This document shows, piece after piece, positions 42,428 through 51,659 of a stretch of 64,000 nucleotides of DNA. The notes under the pieces were generated by a model. The model searched no databases. It was not told the origin of the DNA and saw only the letters and a program-made list of their open reading frames with translations. This DNA comes from JBGPGW01 sp046349515 (lineage in GTDB: Bacteria; Pseudomonadota; Alphaproteobacteria; CADEGL01): contig JAXMCE010000003.1 of assembly GCA_046349515.1 (NCBI GenBank), positions 186,001 to 250,000 of the forward strand. The letters run 5' to 3'. A program made the translations under genes and the position numbers. The stretch's first letter is position 1. The number at the start of each line of letters is the position of its first letter.

Positions 42428-44548
42428 ATGACATCCCCCCACCGCCTTGCTCCGCTCCTCACGCCGCGCTCGATCGCCATCATCGGCGCCTCGACCACGC
42501 CAAATTCCGTGGGCAACACCTCGGTGCGCATGGCAAAGCGCGGCGACTACAAGGGCCGCATCTTCCCGATCAATCCGAAATACGCCGAGGTCGAAGGGCT
42601 TCCGTGCTTTCCCTCGCTCGCGGCCCTGCCCGAGCCCGTCGACATGGCCGTGCTGTGCGTCGCCAACCAGAGGCTCGAGGAGACTCTCAAAGACGCCATC
42701 GCCAACAAGGTGCGCGCGGTCACCTTCTTCTCGAGCGGTTATCTCGAGAACGACAGCGATCCGCCGCTGTCGCGCCGCCTCGCGCGCCTCGCGAAGGACG
42801 CTGGGCTCCCGGTCTGCGGCGGCAACTGCATGGGGTTCTACAACCTCGACATCGAGTTGTTCCTCTCCTTCGGCTGGCCGCCCTACAAGGCGAAGCCCGG
42901 CAACATCACGCTCCTTTCCCATTCGGGCTCGTCCTTCTCCTCGCTCACGCTCAATGACGAGCGGCTCGGCTACAACCTTTGCGTCTCGACGGGCCTCGAA
43001 ATCGCGACGACGGTCGCCGACTATCTCGACTACGCGCTCGATCTCGAAAATACGCGTGCCGTGGGTCTTATCCTTGAGACGGTGCGCGATCCGCCGGCGT
43101 TCCTCAGGGCGCTCGCCAAGGCAGAAGCGCGGAACGTCCCCGTGGTCGCCCTCAAGATCGGGCGCACCGAGGCCAGCGCGAAGCTGGCCATCAGCCATTC
43201 GGGTGCCATCGCGGGCAACGACGCGGCCTACGAGGCGGTGTTCGAACGCTACGGCGTGCACCGCGTCGAGGCGCTCGACGAGCTTGCGGCATCCCTCGCT
43301 CTCTTCGCCCAGCCGCGACGCGTCACGCCTGGCGGGCTCGTGGGTATTCTCGATTCCGGCGCCGAACGCGAATTGCTCATCGATCTCGCGGAGGACGCGC
43401 GCGTGCCGCTTCCCGCCATGACGGGTGCCACGACCAAGACGCTGGCCGGCCTCCTCGACCCCGGCCTCGAACCGGTCAATCCGCTCGACGCCTGGGGGAC
43501 GGGACACAACTGGGAGCACATCTTCACCGAGTGTTTCGCGGCCCTCGTCGGCGACCCCAACGCCGCCGTGGGCGTCGTCTTCTCGAGCCTTCGCGACGGC
43601 GCCGGCGTGAGCGAAGGCTGGGTGAGGGTCGCGATCGAGGCGGCGCGCCGCTTCGACAAGCCCATTGCCGTCGTGACCAATTTCGGCTGGACGGTCCATC
43701 CCGAGCAAACACGCCAGCTGACGGACGCAAGGATCCCGCTCATCGAGGGAACGAAGTGCGGCCTCGTCGCGGTGAGGAATCTTCTCACGGAGCGGAACAA
43801 CCGGGCGCTCCCGCCCATCGAGGCGCCGAAGCCGGTCGCCGCACGTGTCCTCGCCCGCTGGCGCGAGCGCCTTGCCGAGCCTGCGCCGCTCGACGAGGCC
43901 GAAGGCCTCCAGCTCCTCGCTGACTACGGCGTGCCGACGCCGAAATTCCGCGTGGTCGAGGACGGGGCGGCGGCACTCAAGGCCGCGAAGGCGCTGGGCT
44001 ATCCCGTGGCGCTCAAGACCGCCATGCCCGGCATCGCGCACAAATCGGATGTGGGCGGCGTGAAGCTCGGCCTCAAGGACGCGAAGGCGGTCAAGGCCGC
44101 CTACGCGGAATTGAAACGGACGCTCGGCAAGCGCGTCATCGTCGCGCGCATGGCCCCGCCCGGAATAGAGATGGCGCTCGGCGTCGTCGTCGATCCGCAG
44201 TTCGGACCCCTGGTCCTGATCGGCGCGGGCGGCGTGCTGATCGAGCTCCTCGGCGACCGGCGGATGGCGCTTCCCAATTTCGATGCGCCTGCTGCGCGGC
44301 GGATGATCGATCGCCTGAAGGTGCGGCCCATGCTCGATGGCCTGCGCGGCATGCCCCGGGGCGACGTCGCATCCTTCGCGCGCGCGGCCTCGCGCCTCTC
44401 GCGCCTCGCCCACGACCTTGGCGATCTCCTGGCCGAGCTCGATGTCAATCCGGTCATCGTCGGCCCCAAGGGCGCGGTCGCGGTCGATGCGCTGGTGGTG
44501 ACGAAGGCGCAGCGCACGGGAGCCCGATCGAAGCGGGCCCGGCGCTAG
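42428..44548 (+). CDS. ADP-forming acyl-CoA synthetase (acetate-CoA ligase family) 2
   Basis: 706 residues with the same domain order as the gene at 37460: CoA-binding domain (RSIAIIGASTTPNSVGN at about 14-30), succinyl-CoA-ligase-like domains with the phosphohistidine loop AISHSGAIAGND, and a C-terminal ATP-grasp part with YPVALKTAMPGIAHKSDVGG and LAELDVNPVIVG. Paralogue of the first copy but clearly divergent in the middle third. No strong ribosome site precedes ATG at 42428. It is the second acid-activating enzyme within 5 kb, suggesting two related acids. A basic tail (ARSKRARR) ends the protein. Confidence 0.86.
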   Translation: MTSPHRLAPLLTPRSIAIIGASTTPNSVGNTSVRMAKRGDYKGRIFPINPKYAEVEGLPCFPSLAALPEPVDMAVLCVANQRLEETLKDAIANKVRAVTFFSSGYLENDSDPPLSRRLARLAKDAGLPVCGGNCMGFYNLDIELFLSFGWPPYKAKPGNITLLSHSGSSFSSLTLNDERLGYNLCVSTGLEIATTVADYLDYALDLENTRAVGLILETVRDPPAFLRALAKAEARNVPVVALKIGRTEASAKLAISHSGAIAGNDAAYEAVFERYGVHRVEALDELAASLALFAQPRRVTPGGLVGILDSGAERELLIDLAEDARVPLPAMTGATTKTLAGLLDPGLEPVNPLDAWGTGHNWEHIFTECFAALVGDPNAAVGVVFSSLRDGAGVSEGWVRVAIEAARRFDKPIAVVTNFGWTVHPEQTRQLTDARIPLIEGTKCGLVAVRNLLTERNNRALPPIEAPKPVAARVLARWRERLAEPAPLDEAEGLQLLADYGVPTPKFRVVEDGAAALKAAKALGYPVALKTAMPGIAHKSDVGGVKLGLKDAKAVKAAYAELKRTLGKRVIVARMAPPGIEMALGVVVDPQFGPLVLIGAGGVLIELLGDRRMALPNFDAPAARRMIDRLKVRPMLDGLRGMPRGDVASFARAASRLSRLAHDLGDLLAELDVNPVIVGPKGAVAVDALVVTKAQRTGARSKRARR

Positions 44549-44559
44549 CCCGCGCGGCC

Positions 44560-45963
44560 TCAGATCACCGACCGGCCTTCCGTGTCGCCCGCGATCGCCG
44601 CGGCCATGACGCGGAGCGCCCGGTCGAGCGTCGGAAGGTCGGGCGGCGTCGAGAGGCAGAGGCGAAGTCCCGCGCCCGCGGCCCCGGCGACCAGCATGGC
44701 CGAGGGCGGCGTCAGCGCGACGCCATGCCGCAGGGCCCGGCCGGCGATGCGCTCGGCCTCGAGCTCCGAAAACGGCAGCCACACATGGAGGCTTTGCGCG
44801 AAGGATGGCGCTTCGATCGCCTGTCCGAGGATGCGCGCCGCGAGTGCCGTGCGATTGGCGGCTTCCCGTCCGACTTCGGCCAGGATCTCGTCGGCCGTAC
44901 CGTCGTTGATCCACTGGGTCGCGATGAGGGGGCCCAAGGCCGAAACCGAATAAGCCGTTGCCCGCATCGCCGCGCAGGATTTGTCGAACCGCGCGGCGTC
45001 CGGCGTCACGAGGAAGCCGGTCCTCAGCCCCGGTGCCAGCGCCTTGGACACGCTGCTCGTGTAGTACGTCCGCTCCGGCGCGAGTAACGCGAGCGGCAGC
45101 ATTTCCGCCGCGCGCGCATCGAGGTTGGCACCGCCGAGCGCCAGGGGCGCGTAGATTCCGCATTCGAGGATCGAGAGATCGCGCCGCCGCGCGATCGCGA
45201 CGATGTCGTCGCGCCGCCGGCGCGACATCGAGCGCGCGGTCGGATTCTGGAGCGTGGGTTGGACGTAGAGGAGGCGGGCGCCGCTCTCCGCGGCCGCGCG
45301 GTCGAGCGCTTCGGGCAGGATGCCCTCGCCATCCATCGCGACGCCCACGAGGGAAAGCCCGCGCAATTCGGCGAGCGACTTCATGCCGAAGAACGTCGCC
45401 GTTTCAACCAGCACCGTGTCGCCGCGCCGGCAGGCCACGTCGAGGGCCAGGGCCAGGGCCTGCTGGGAGCCGTTGCAGATGAGAAGCCGGCGCCAGTCGA
45501 CGCTCTCGAATCGTGCGGCGCGGGCGAGCCACGTGGCGGCGGCCTGGCGGTGCTCATCGAAGCCCGCATGGGGCGCGAGCGAGACGTAGGTGCCGATATC
45601 CGGTCGGCGGCGGAGGCGCGACAGCACGTCGGCGAAGCGCGCGGCGGCCGGCCCGAATGGCGGCAGGTTCATCGTGAGATCGAGCGGCTGATCAGCGCGC
45701 GCACCCGCCGTCGCATGGCCGCCGGCGACGAACGTGCCGCGCCCGACCCTGCCCGTGAGCAGGCCCATCCGCTCCGCCTCGGCATAGGCCCTCGTCACGG
45801 TGCCGACCCCGATGCCCAAGCGATGGGCGAGGTCGCGTTGCGTCGGCATCCGCGCGCCCGGCGCAAGGGCGCCGGCGCCGATGTCCTGCCGGAGCGCATC
45901 CAGGATCCGCTCGTGCAGCGTCTCTCCGTTCGTATCGAGGCGCGGAAGCCAGTTCGTCTCCAT
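44560..45963 (-). CDS. MocR-type regulator (GntR winged helix + aminotransferase-like domain)
   Basis: 467 residues. Residues about 10-80 form a GntR-type winged helix (LPTQRDLAHRLGIGVGTVTRAYAEAERMGLLTGRVGRGTF-like pattern); the rest is a class I aminotransferase fold with the PLP lysine in SSVSKALAPGLRTG and the DNA-independent NPTARS segment. Such proteins regulate nearby genes in response to PLP-bound ligands and rarely transaminate. ATG at 45963. It is divergent from the aminotransferase at 46073, and an inverted repeat lies between them, consistent with local control. Only clear transcription factor in the window. Confidence 0.88.
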   Translation of the reverse strand: METNWLPRLDTNGETLHERILDALRQDIGAGALAPGARMPTQRDLAHRLGIGVGTVTRAYAEAERMGLLTGRVGRGTFVAGGHATAGARADQPLDLTMNLPPFGPAAARFADVLSRLRRRPDIGTYVSLAPHAGFDEHRQAAATWLARAARFESVDWRRLLICNGSQQALALALDVACRRGDTVLVETATFFGMKSLAELRGLSLVGVAMDGEGILPEALDRAAAESGARLLYVQPTLQNPTARSMSRRRRDDIVAIARRRDLSILECGIYAPLALGGANLDARAAEMLPLALLAPERTYYTSSVSKALAPGLRTGFLVTPDAARFDKSCAAMRATAYSVSALGPLIATQWINDGTADEILAEVGREAANRTALAARILGQAIEAPSFAQSLHVWLPFSELEAERIAGRALRHGVALTPPSAMLVAGAAGAGLRLCLSTPPDLPTLDRALRVMAAAIAGDTEGRSVI

Positions 45964-45981
45964 GGCAGGCAGCTTACGGGA

Positions 45982-46002
45982 ATATTGTAATAGTGACAAT
46001 AT
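45982..46002. promoter_or_regulatory. Inverted repeat in the MocR/aminotransferase intergenic region, candidate operator
   Basis: ATATTGT at 45982-45988 is inverted as ACAATAT at 45996-46002 with seven bases between. It lies in the AT-rich 109-base interval between divergent start codons (45963 and 46073). TTGACG at 46008-46013 directly to its right could be a -35 element for the rightward gene. MocR-family regulators commonly bind such repeats between themselves and a divergent target. Confidence 0.55.
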
Positions 46003-46072
46003 AAGGATTGACGCCAATACATGCACCATGACAATCAGGACTCGGAGACTGAGCCAAGTGGGACGGAAGCCG

Positions 46073-47356
46073 ATGCCCGATAAGGGACCGATCGACTGGA
46101 ACGCCACCTTCGCCCGAAGGGCGGAGCGCATGCGGGCTTCGGAGATTCGGGAACTTCTCAAGGTTCTCGACCAGCCGGACATCATCTCTTTCGCCGGCGG
46201 TATCCCGGATCCGGCCCTCTTTCCGGCCAGCGCTTTCAGCGATGCCTATGCCGCCATTCTTTCGAGCGGGGAGAGCGGACCGCAATCGCTCCAGTACTCG
46301 GTCAGCGAAGGCTATCTCCCGCTCCGTCGCTGGATCGTCCAGCGCATGGCGCGGCTCGGCGTCGCGTGCGAAGTCGACAACATCGCCATCACCTCGGGCT
46401 CGCAGCAGGGGCTCGACTATCTCGGCAAGCTCTTCCTCGGCGCGGGCGACACGGTGCTCGTGACGGCGCCCACCTATCTCGGCGCGCTCCAGGCCTTCAA
46501 TGCCTATGAGCCGCGCTACGACATCCTTCGCCTTGGGCAGGGCAACGTGACACCGAGCGCCTATCGCGACGGGGCGAAGGCGGCGGGCGGGCGCGTGGCG
46601 CTCGCCTATGTCGTGCCGGATTTCGCCAATCCGACGGGCGAGACGCTCGATGAGGCAGCGCGCTTGCGGCTCCTCGACCTTGTCGAGGAGCTCGGCGTGC
46701 CGCTTCTCGAGGACGCGGCGTACGAATCGCTGCGGTTCGAGGGCGAGCGCGTGCCGTCCCTCTTGGCGCTCGATCTCCGTCGGCATGGCTCGATCGAGCG
46801 GAGCCGCGTCATCTATTGCGGCACGTTTTCGAAGACCTTGGCGCCGGGCCTTCGGGTGGGTTGGATCTGCGCCGCGCGCGACGTCGTGCACAGGCTGGTG
46901 TTGGCGAAGCAGGCGGGCGACCTTCACGCGGCGACGCTCACGCAAATGGCGATGCACCGCGTCGCCGAGGCGATCTATGACGATCAGGTCGCGCGCAACA
47001 TCGCTGTCTACAGGGTGCGACGCGACGCCATGCTCCAGGCCCTCGCGCGGCACATGCCGCCGGGGGTCAGCTGGACGAAGCCCAAGGGCGGCATGTTCGT
47101 CTGGGTCACGCTGCCGGAGGGCCTCGATGGTGCTGAGCTCCTGGCCGCTTCGCTCCGGGACGCGCGCGTCGCCTTCGTTCCGGGCGGCGCCTTCTTCATC
47201 GATGGCAGCGGCGCCAACACGATGCGCCTCAACTACTCGCGGCCCTCGGAGGCCGCGATCGACGACGGGGTCAAGCGTCTCGGCGTTCTCATCGCGCGGA
47301 GTCTTGCGGCCGGAGGGGCCGGTCTCGCCGCGTCATCCTCGCGCCAAGCGTCCTGA
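46073..47356 (+). CDS. PLP-dependent aminotransferase, class I/II (2-aminoadipate aminotransferase-like)
   Basis: 427 residues with fold-type I features: IISFAGGIPDPALFP near the N-terminus, SGSQQGLDYLGKLF, the DFANPTGETL segment before the PLP-binding tyrosine region, and the PLP lysine in GTFSKTLAPGLRVGW. The family accepts many amino acids, including 2-aminoadipate. ATG at 46073 follows GGACGGAAG; an ATG at 46028 is possible. Likely controlled by the divergent MocR gene and co-transcribed with the LysE-type exporter four bases downstream. Confidence 0.87.
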   Translation: MPDKGPIDWNATFARRAERMRASEIRELLKVLDQPDIISFAGGIPDPALFPASAFSDAYAAILSSGESGPQSLQYSVSEGYLPLRRWIVQRMARLGVACEVDNIAITSGSQQGLDYLGKLFLGAGDTVLVTAPTYLGALQAFNAYEPRYDILRLGQGNVTPSAYRDGAKAAGGRVALAYVVPDFANPTGETLDEAARLRLLDLVEELGVPLLEDAAYESLRFEGERVPSLLALDLRRHGSIERSRVIYCGTFSKTLAPGLRVGWICAARDVVHRLVLAKQAGDLHAATLTQMAMHRVAEAIYDDQVARNIAVYRVRRDAMLQALARHMPPGVSWTKPKGGMFVWVTLPEGLDGAELLAASLRDARVAFVPGGAFFIDGSGANTMRLNYSRPSEAAIDDGVKRLGVLIARSLAAGGAGLAASSSRQAS

Positions 47357-47360
47357 GGCC

Positions 47361-47969
47361 ATGTCACTCGACCTGCTCTTGGCGTTCATCGTGTTCGCGC
47401 TGGTCGGGTCGATCACGCCGGGTCCCAACAACATGATGCTGCTGGCCTCGGGCGTGAACTTCGGCTTCGGGCGAACGGTGCCCCATCTTCTCGGCGTGTC
47501 GATCGGCTTCGCGGCCATGGTGGTGGCCATGGGGTTCGGCCTGGGCGCCGTGTTCAAGGCCTATCCGGTGCTTCACCTCGTTCTCCGCTACGCCGGCGCC
47601 GGCTATCTCCTGTTCCTTGCCTGGAAGATCGCGACGGCCGGCGCACCTTCCGAGGGCGGCGCGACAAACGGACGTCCCATCACCTTTCTCCAAGCGGCGG
47701 CGTTCCAGTGGGTGAACCCCAAGGCCTGGGTCCTCGCGATCAGCGCCATCGCCACCTACACGCCGTCCGAGGGGTTCTTCCTCAACGTGATTCTCGTCGC
47801 GATCATCTTCGGCGCGGTGAACCTTCCCTGCGTCGGCCTGTGGGTGTTGTTCGGCACGGCCATGCGGCGCCTGCTCACCCGCCCCAGCACTGTCCGCGTC
47901 TTCAATATCGCGATGGCGGCCGCCCTCGTGGCCTCGCTCTATCCCATCTTCAGCGACGCCTGGGCGTAG
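47361..47969 (+). CDS. LysE/RhtB-family amino-acid exporter
   Basis: 202 residues, five to six hydrophobic helices, with the family signature SITPGPNNMMLLASG near residues 16-30 and the second half containing FQWVNPKAWVLAISAIATY. LysE/RhtB proteins export amino acids or related compounds. The start follows the aminotransferase stop after four bases, giving a two-gene unit. Exported product could be the amine or amino acid handled by the aminotransferase; this is inference. Confidence 0.9.
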   Translation: MSLDLLLAFIVFALVGSITPGPNNMMLLASGVNFGFGRTVPHLLGVSIGFAAMVVAMGFGLGAVFKAYPVLHLVLRYAGAGYLLFLAWKIATAGAPSEGGATNGRPITFLQAAAFQWVNPKAWVLAISAIATYTPSEGFFLNVILVAIIFGAVNLPCVGLWVLFGTAMRRLLTRPSTVRVFNIAMAAALVASLYPIFSDAWA

Positions 47970-47983
47970 CGGCGCTCCTTCGA

Positions 47984-48775
47984 TCAGGCGGCCTTGGGAA
48001 TGGCGATCGCCTTGGCGTGGGTGTCGAAGGCGCGGCCGTAGGCTGCGAAGAGGCGCCCGCGGTCGGGTCGCGTCGCGTCAACCCTCATCAGTTGCAGCGG
48101 GTGCCACATCATGGCCTGGGGTGCCGTCACGACGGGCTTGCCGATGTCGGCCTCAAGCGCCGTCAGCATCTCCGCCGTGCGGATTCCGGTGCAGGGGAGC
48201 AGCACGGCCTCGGCCTCGGGCCGGTCGATCGCGCGGGCGGCCTCATACCACACGGACGGCGAGGCATTGCCGATTTGCCACTCGGTCGTCATCTGAAGTG
48301 CGTGCCACGCGACGACGCGAAAGCCGCTGCCTTCGAGGTAAGTCGCGAAGGTCTTGCTCACGCTGTCGGGATAGGGGGCGGCGAAGGCGACCGTGCGCAC
48401 GCCCATCGCCTTCAGGCCGGCAACCATGGACAGCGTCACCGTGGTGGTCGGCGCCGAGAGGACCTTGCCGATCGAGGCCGCTTGCTTCACGTCGAAGCCG
48501 ACGCCGTGGATGAAGCTGCAGGAGGTGCAGCCGAAGACGGCGGCCGTCGGGCGCGTGATCTTGAGCACGTCTGCCGCGCGCGCGAGCGTGTCGGGATCGC
48601 CATAGGCAGCCACCATGTCGGGCGCGATGTCGTCATCGCGCTTGGCCGTCGTGTAGCGGCCGATGAAGAGATTCACCCCGTCGGGGAGGTAGAGCCAATA
48701 TTCGTCGTCATTGACCGCATCGTCTGGCGAGACGAGGCCGATCCGCCCGCGCCAGTTGCGCGCCGTGAAGACCAT
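47984..48775 (-). CDS. Asp/Glu racemase superfamily: arylmalonate decarboxylase/maleate isomerase-like
   Basis: 263 residues with the two reactive cysteine areas of the superfamily, FGCTSCSF (Cys83/Cys86) and LLPCTGIRTAE (Cys195), at spacings like those in maleate isomerase. The opening RIGLVSPDDAVNDDEYWLYLPDGVN is typical of that branch. GGAGG precedes ATG at 48775. It is convergent with the LysE gene and divergent from a methyltransferase. It is a distant relative of the fused protein at 17660. Activity could be isomerase, decarboxylase or EutA-type; not decidable here. Confidence 0.8.
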   Translation of the reverse strand: MVFTARNWRGRIGLVSPDDAVNDDEYWLYLPDGVNLFIGRYTTAKRDDDIAPDMVAAYGDPDTLARAADVLKITRPTAAVFGCTSCSFIHGVGFDVKQAASIGKVLSAPTTTVTLSMVAGLKAMGVRTVAFAAPYPDSVSKTFATYLEGSGFRVVAWHALQMTTEWQIGNASPSVWYEAARAIDRPEAEAVLLPCTGIRTAEMLTALEADIGKPVVTAPQAMMWHPLQLMRVDATRPDRGRLFAAYGRAFDTHAKAIAIPKAA

Positions 48776-48873
48776 GGCTGCCTCCTTTTCCGCGCTGTCT
48801 CCTGAGCGTTAGGCTAACATCGTCCGCGCCGAAAGGAAGGTTCGCCTTCGCCCGCGGACGGGAGCACGCAGCC

Positions 48874-49677
48874 ATGCAAAACAGCGACAGGGCCTTCTCG
48901 GGCTCGATCCCCGCCCTCTACGATCGTTATCTAGGCCCGCTCATCTTCGAGGCCTATGCGGCCGACCTCGCGCGCCGCTTGCCGGAATCGGGCGCGGTGC
49001 TCGAGACGGCGGCCGGTACGGGGATCGTGACGGCGGCGTTGCTCGGCACGTTGCCGCCGACGGCGCGCCTCGTCGCGACCGACCTCAATCAGGCCATGCT
49101 CGATCACGCGGCGACGAAGATGAAGGCGCCCAACCTCGCTTGGCGCCAGGCCGACGCGACGGCGTTGCCCTTCGAGGACCGATCGTTCGATGCCGTCGTC
49201 TGCCAGTTCGGCGTGATGTTCTTTCCCGACAAGCGGAAGGCCCATGAAGAGGTGCGCCGCGTGCTCAAGCCCGGCGGACGGTATCTTTTCAACGTGTGGG
49301 ATCGGTTGGAGTTCAACGACTTCGGCCGTGTGGTCCATGAGGCCGTTGTTGGCTGCTATCCGAGCGATCCGCCGGGCTTCCTCGCGCGGGCGCCCTATGG
49401 TTATGCCGATCCCGCGGCCGTGACGGACGCCGTGCGCGCGGCGGGCTTCGAACGCGTCGAAATCGAATCGCTCGCTTTCCAAAGCCGCGCGCCCTCCAGC
49501 CGCGACCCCGCCATCGGCTTCTGCCAGGGCAGCCCCTTGCGCGCGGAGATCGAGGCGCGCAAGACGAAGACGCTCGATGAGGTGACGGACGCCGCGGCCG
49601 ATGCCATCGCCGCGCGCTTCGGGCGCGGCCCTATCGAGGGCCGGATCCGGGCCCACGTCGTGACGGCGATGCGATGA
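48874..49677 (+). CDS. Class I SAM-dependent methyltransferase (UbiE/Methyltransf_11-like)
   Basis: 267 residues. The SAM-binding motif is LETAAGTGIVTAALL, followed by an acidic loop (VATDLNQAMLDHA), the ADATALPFEDRSFDAVVCQFGVMFF segment and RRVLKPGGRYLFNVWD, the standard order of Methyltransf_11/25 proteins. The glycine-rich motif reads AAGTG, with the usual first glycine replaced by alanine. Target unknown. It is 98 bases from the divergent decarboxylase-like gene and convergent with the first cyclase-TPR gene. Confidence 0.85.
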   Translation: MQNSDRAFSGSIPALYDRYLGPLIFEAYAADLARRLPESGAVLETAAGTGIVTAALLGTLPPTARLVATDLNQAMLDHAATKMKAPNLAWRQADATALPFEDRSFDAVVCQFGVMFFPDKRKAHEEVRRVLKPGGRYLFNVWDRLEFNDFGRVVHEAVVGCYPSDPPGFLARAPYGYADPAAVTDAVRAAGFERVEIESLAFQSRAPSSRDPAIGFCQGSPLRAEIEARKTKTLDEVTDAAADAIAARFGRGPIEGRIRAHVVTAMR

Positions 49678-49758
49678 CGGCGTGGCGTCTCCGACAACGC
49701 GCCCGTCGTGGCCCGGGAGGCCAGTTCACCCGGCACGCACCTCGCGGCTGAGCCCGCC

Positions 49759-51510
49759 TTAGCGCGCGTCGACCCCGGCCCTGGTCAATCCTTCGCGAAG
49801 ATGCTGAAGGTCCGCGTAGTCCGCGTAGTGCATGGTCGAAAGGAATTTTTCCAGATTGAATCCCGGATCGAGCTTGACAAGCCGCTCGACATGCGCGGCC
49901 GCGGCCGTCCGGTCGCCGAGCCAGCCGTAGCATGCGGCGACGAACGCATGCTGTTGCGTATCCATCGCCGATAGACGCATGAACGATTCGATCGACGGGC
50001 CATATTGCTTGGCGGCGAAATGCGCCTTGCCGAGATGGCTCCAGAACCGGGCGGGGTGATGCGGGTTCAGCTGCATCGCTTTACGGATCCAGTCGATGCC
50101 TTCCTCCGGGCGGCCGAGCCAGGTCAGTAGCTCGCCCATCTGGACGACGACGAGGTCGTAGTTCGGGTTGAGGGTGAACGCGCGCTCCTGGTGATAGCGC
50201 GCGCGGTTGAGATCGTTATGCGTGATCTTGACCGCGGCGAGGATGCGGTGGACGTCGGCATCGTTGTCGTCGAGGGACAGCGCTCGTTCGACTGCGGCCT
50301 CGATTTCGGCATAGAGCGCGTTCTTGTCCTCGCACCACCCGTATCCCCAGGCCTGGCCCAGGATGCAGCCGCGCCAGGCATGGGCATGGGCGTAGGTCGG
50401 GTCGAGTTCGACCGCGCGTTCGATGAACTTGAGCGCTTCGGTATTGTCGGCCCGGGTCCCGCGGTGATGGAGGACCTTGGCGGCGAGCACGCATTCGTAG
50501 GCCGCCATGTTGGACGGCTTTTTGCGCGCGAGCTGGTCGTGGTGCGCCGCTTCGAGCCGGCCCGGCAGGGTGGCGACGATTGCCGCCGTCACCTCGTCCT
50601 GGATGGCGAAGATGTCGTCGAGCTTGCGGTCGTAGCGCTCGGCCCAGATATGGGCGTCGCTTGCCGTATCGATCAACTGGACCGTGACCCGCAGCCGATC
50701 ACCCGCCTTCCGCACGCTCCCCTCGACGAGATATTGCGCGCCCAGCTTCTGCGCGACATCGCGAAGGTTCACCGACTGGCCCTTGTAGACGAAGGTCGAG
50801 GTGCGGGAGATCACGAACAGTTCGCGGCGGCGGCTCAACTCGGTCAGAATGTCCTCGGTCAGTCCGTCGACGAAGAACTCCTGGTCCGGATCGCCGCTCA
50901 TGTTGGCGAACGGCATGACCGCGACCGTGGGTTTCTTCACCGCGTCTTGCCCACTCGCGGGGTGATCCGCGCCCGATGCGGTCCTGCGCTCTGTCCCATC
51001 GAGAACGACCCGGTAGACTCTCACCGGACGGTTGATGTTCTTCAGCGACTTCTCGCCCAGGTCCTCGAAAGCGACGTCGACTCGGCCGCTGACTTGGTCG
51101 TGGACAGCGGCCGTCACGCAGACGCCGCCGACTTCCGCCAATTGCTCGAGTCGCGCCGCGATGTTCACGCCGTCGCCATAGATGTCGCCGTCGTCGAAGA
51201 TGATGTCGCCGAGATTGATCCCGATCCGGAACTGGATGCGCCGATCCTCGGGCACGTCCGCGTTGCGCCGGCGCATGCGCTCCTGGATTTCGACCGCGCA
51301 TCGAACGGCGTCCGAGACGCTCTGGAATTCGACCAGCATGCCGTCGCCGGTCGTCTTGATGATCCGCCCCTGATTCTTCGCGACTGCGGGGTCGATCAGC
51401 TCGATGCGGTGCGTGCGCAGCCTCGCAAGCGTACCCCGTTCGTCGGCCTCCATCAGCCGGCTGTAGCCGACCATGTCGGCGGCAAGAATGGCGGCGAGCC
51501 TGTTTTCCAT
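49759..51510 (-). CDS. Class III adenylate/guanylate cyclase with TolB-like and TPR regions, copy 1
   Basis: 583 residues. N-terminal cyclase domain (about 1-190): metal aspartates in ADMVGYSRLM and KTTGDGMLVEF, and the transition-state Asn/Arg in YGDGVNIAARLEQ. Next a TolB-like segment with VAVMPFANMSGDPDQEFFVDGLTEDI, then tetratricopeptide-type repeats to the C-terminus. No membrane helix, so cytoplasmic. This combination is common in alphaproteobacteria and makes cAMP or senses partners through the TPRs. AGGA lies ahead of ATG at 51510. Divergent from a paralogue at 51660 across 149 bases. Confidence 0.88.
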   Translation of the reverse strand: MENRLAAILAADMVGYSRLMEADERGTLARLRTHRIELIDPAVAKNQGRIIKTTGDGMLVEFQSVSDAVRCAVEIQERMRRRNADVPEDRRIQFRIGINLGDIIFDDGDIYGDGVNIAARLEQLAEVGGVCVTAAVHDQVSGRVDVAFEDLGEKSLKNINRPVRVYRVVLDGTERRTASGADHPASGQDAVKKPTVAVMPFANMSGDPDQEFFVDGLTEDILTELSRRRELFVISRTSTFVYKGQSVNLRDVAQKLGAQYLVEGSVRKAGDRLRVTVQLIDTASDAHIWAERYDRKLDDIFAIQDEVTAAIVATLPGRLEAAHHDQLARKKPSNMAAYECVLAAKVLHHRGTRADNTEALKFIERAVELDPTYAHAHAWRGCILGQAWGYGWCEDKNALYAEIEAAVERALSLDDNDADVHRILAAVKITHNDLNRARYHQERAFTLNPNYDLVVVQMGELLTWLGRPEEGIDWIRKAMQLNPHHPARFWSHLGKAHFAAKQYGPSIESFMRLSAMDTQQHAFVAACYGWLGDRTAAAAHVERLVKLDPGFNLEKFLSTMHYADYADLQHLREGLTRAGVDAR

Positions 51511-51659
51511 TTTTCCTCCCCGACACATTTTACTCGTCGGGTTAGTCGAATGCCATGCGCGACCGGAAACGGCGAGAGCGGCTCGGGTGCGCGAAGGCGG
51601 CATGGATTTCCCGTTCCGCGACCGATAGGCTGTAGGACCGGACGAAAGGACCATGGAAA

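Noticed and set aside
42332..45163. 943-codon minus-strand frame opposite the second acyl-CoA synthetase
   Set aside because: No recognisable domain; the + strand protein has complete CoA-binding and ATP-grasp motifs.
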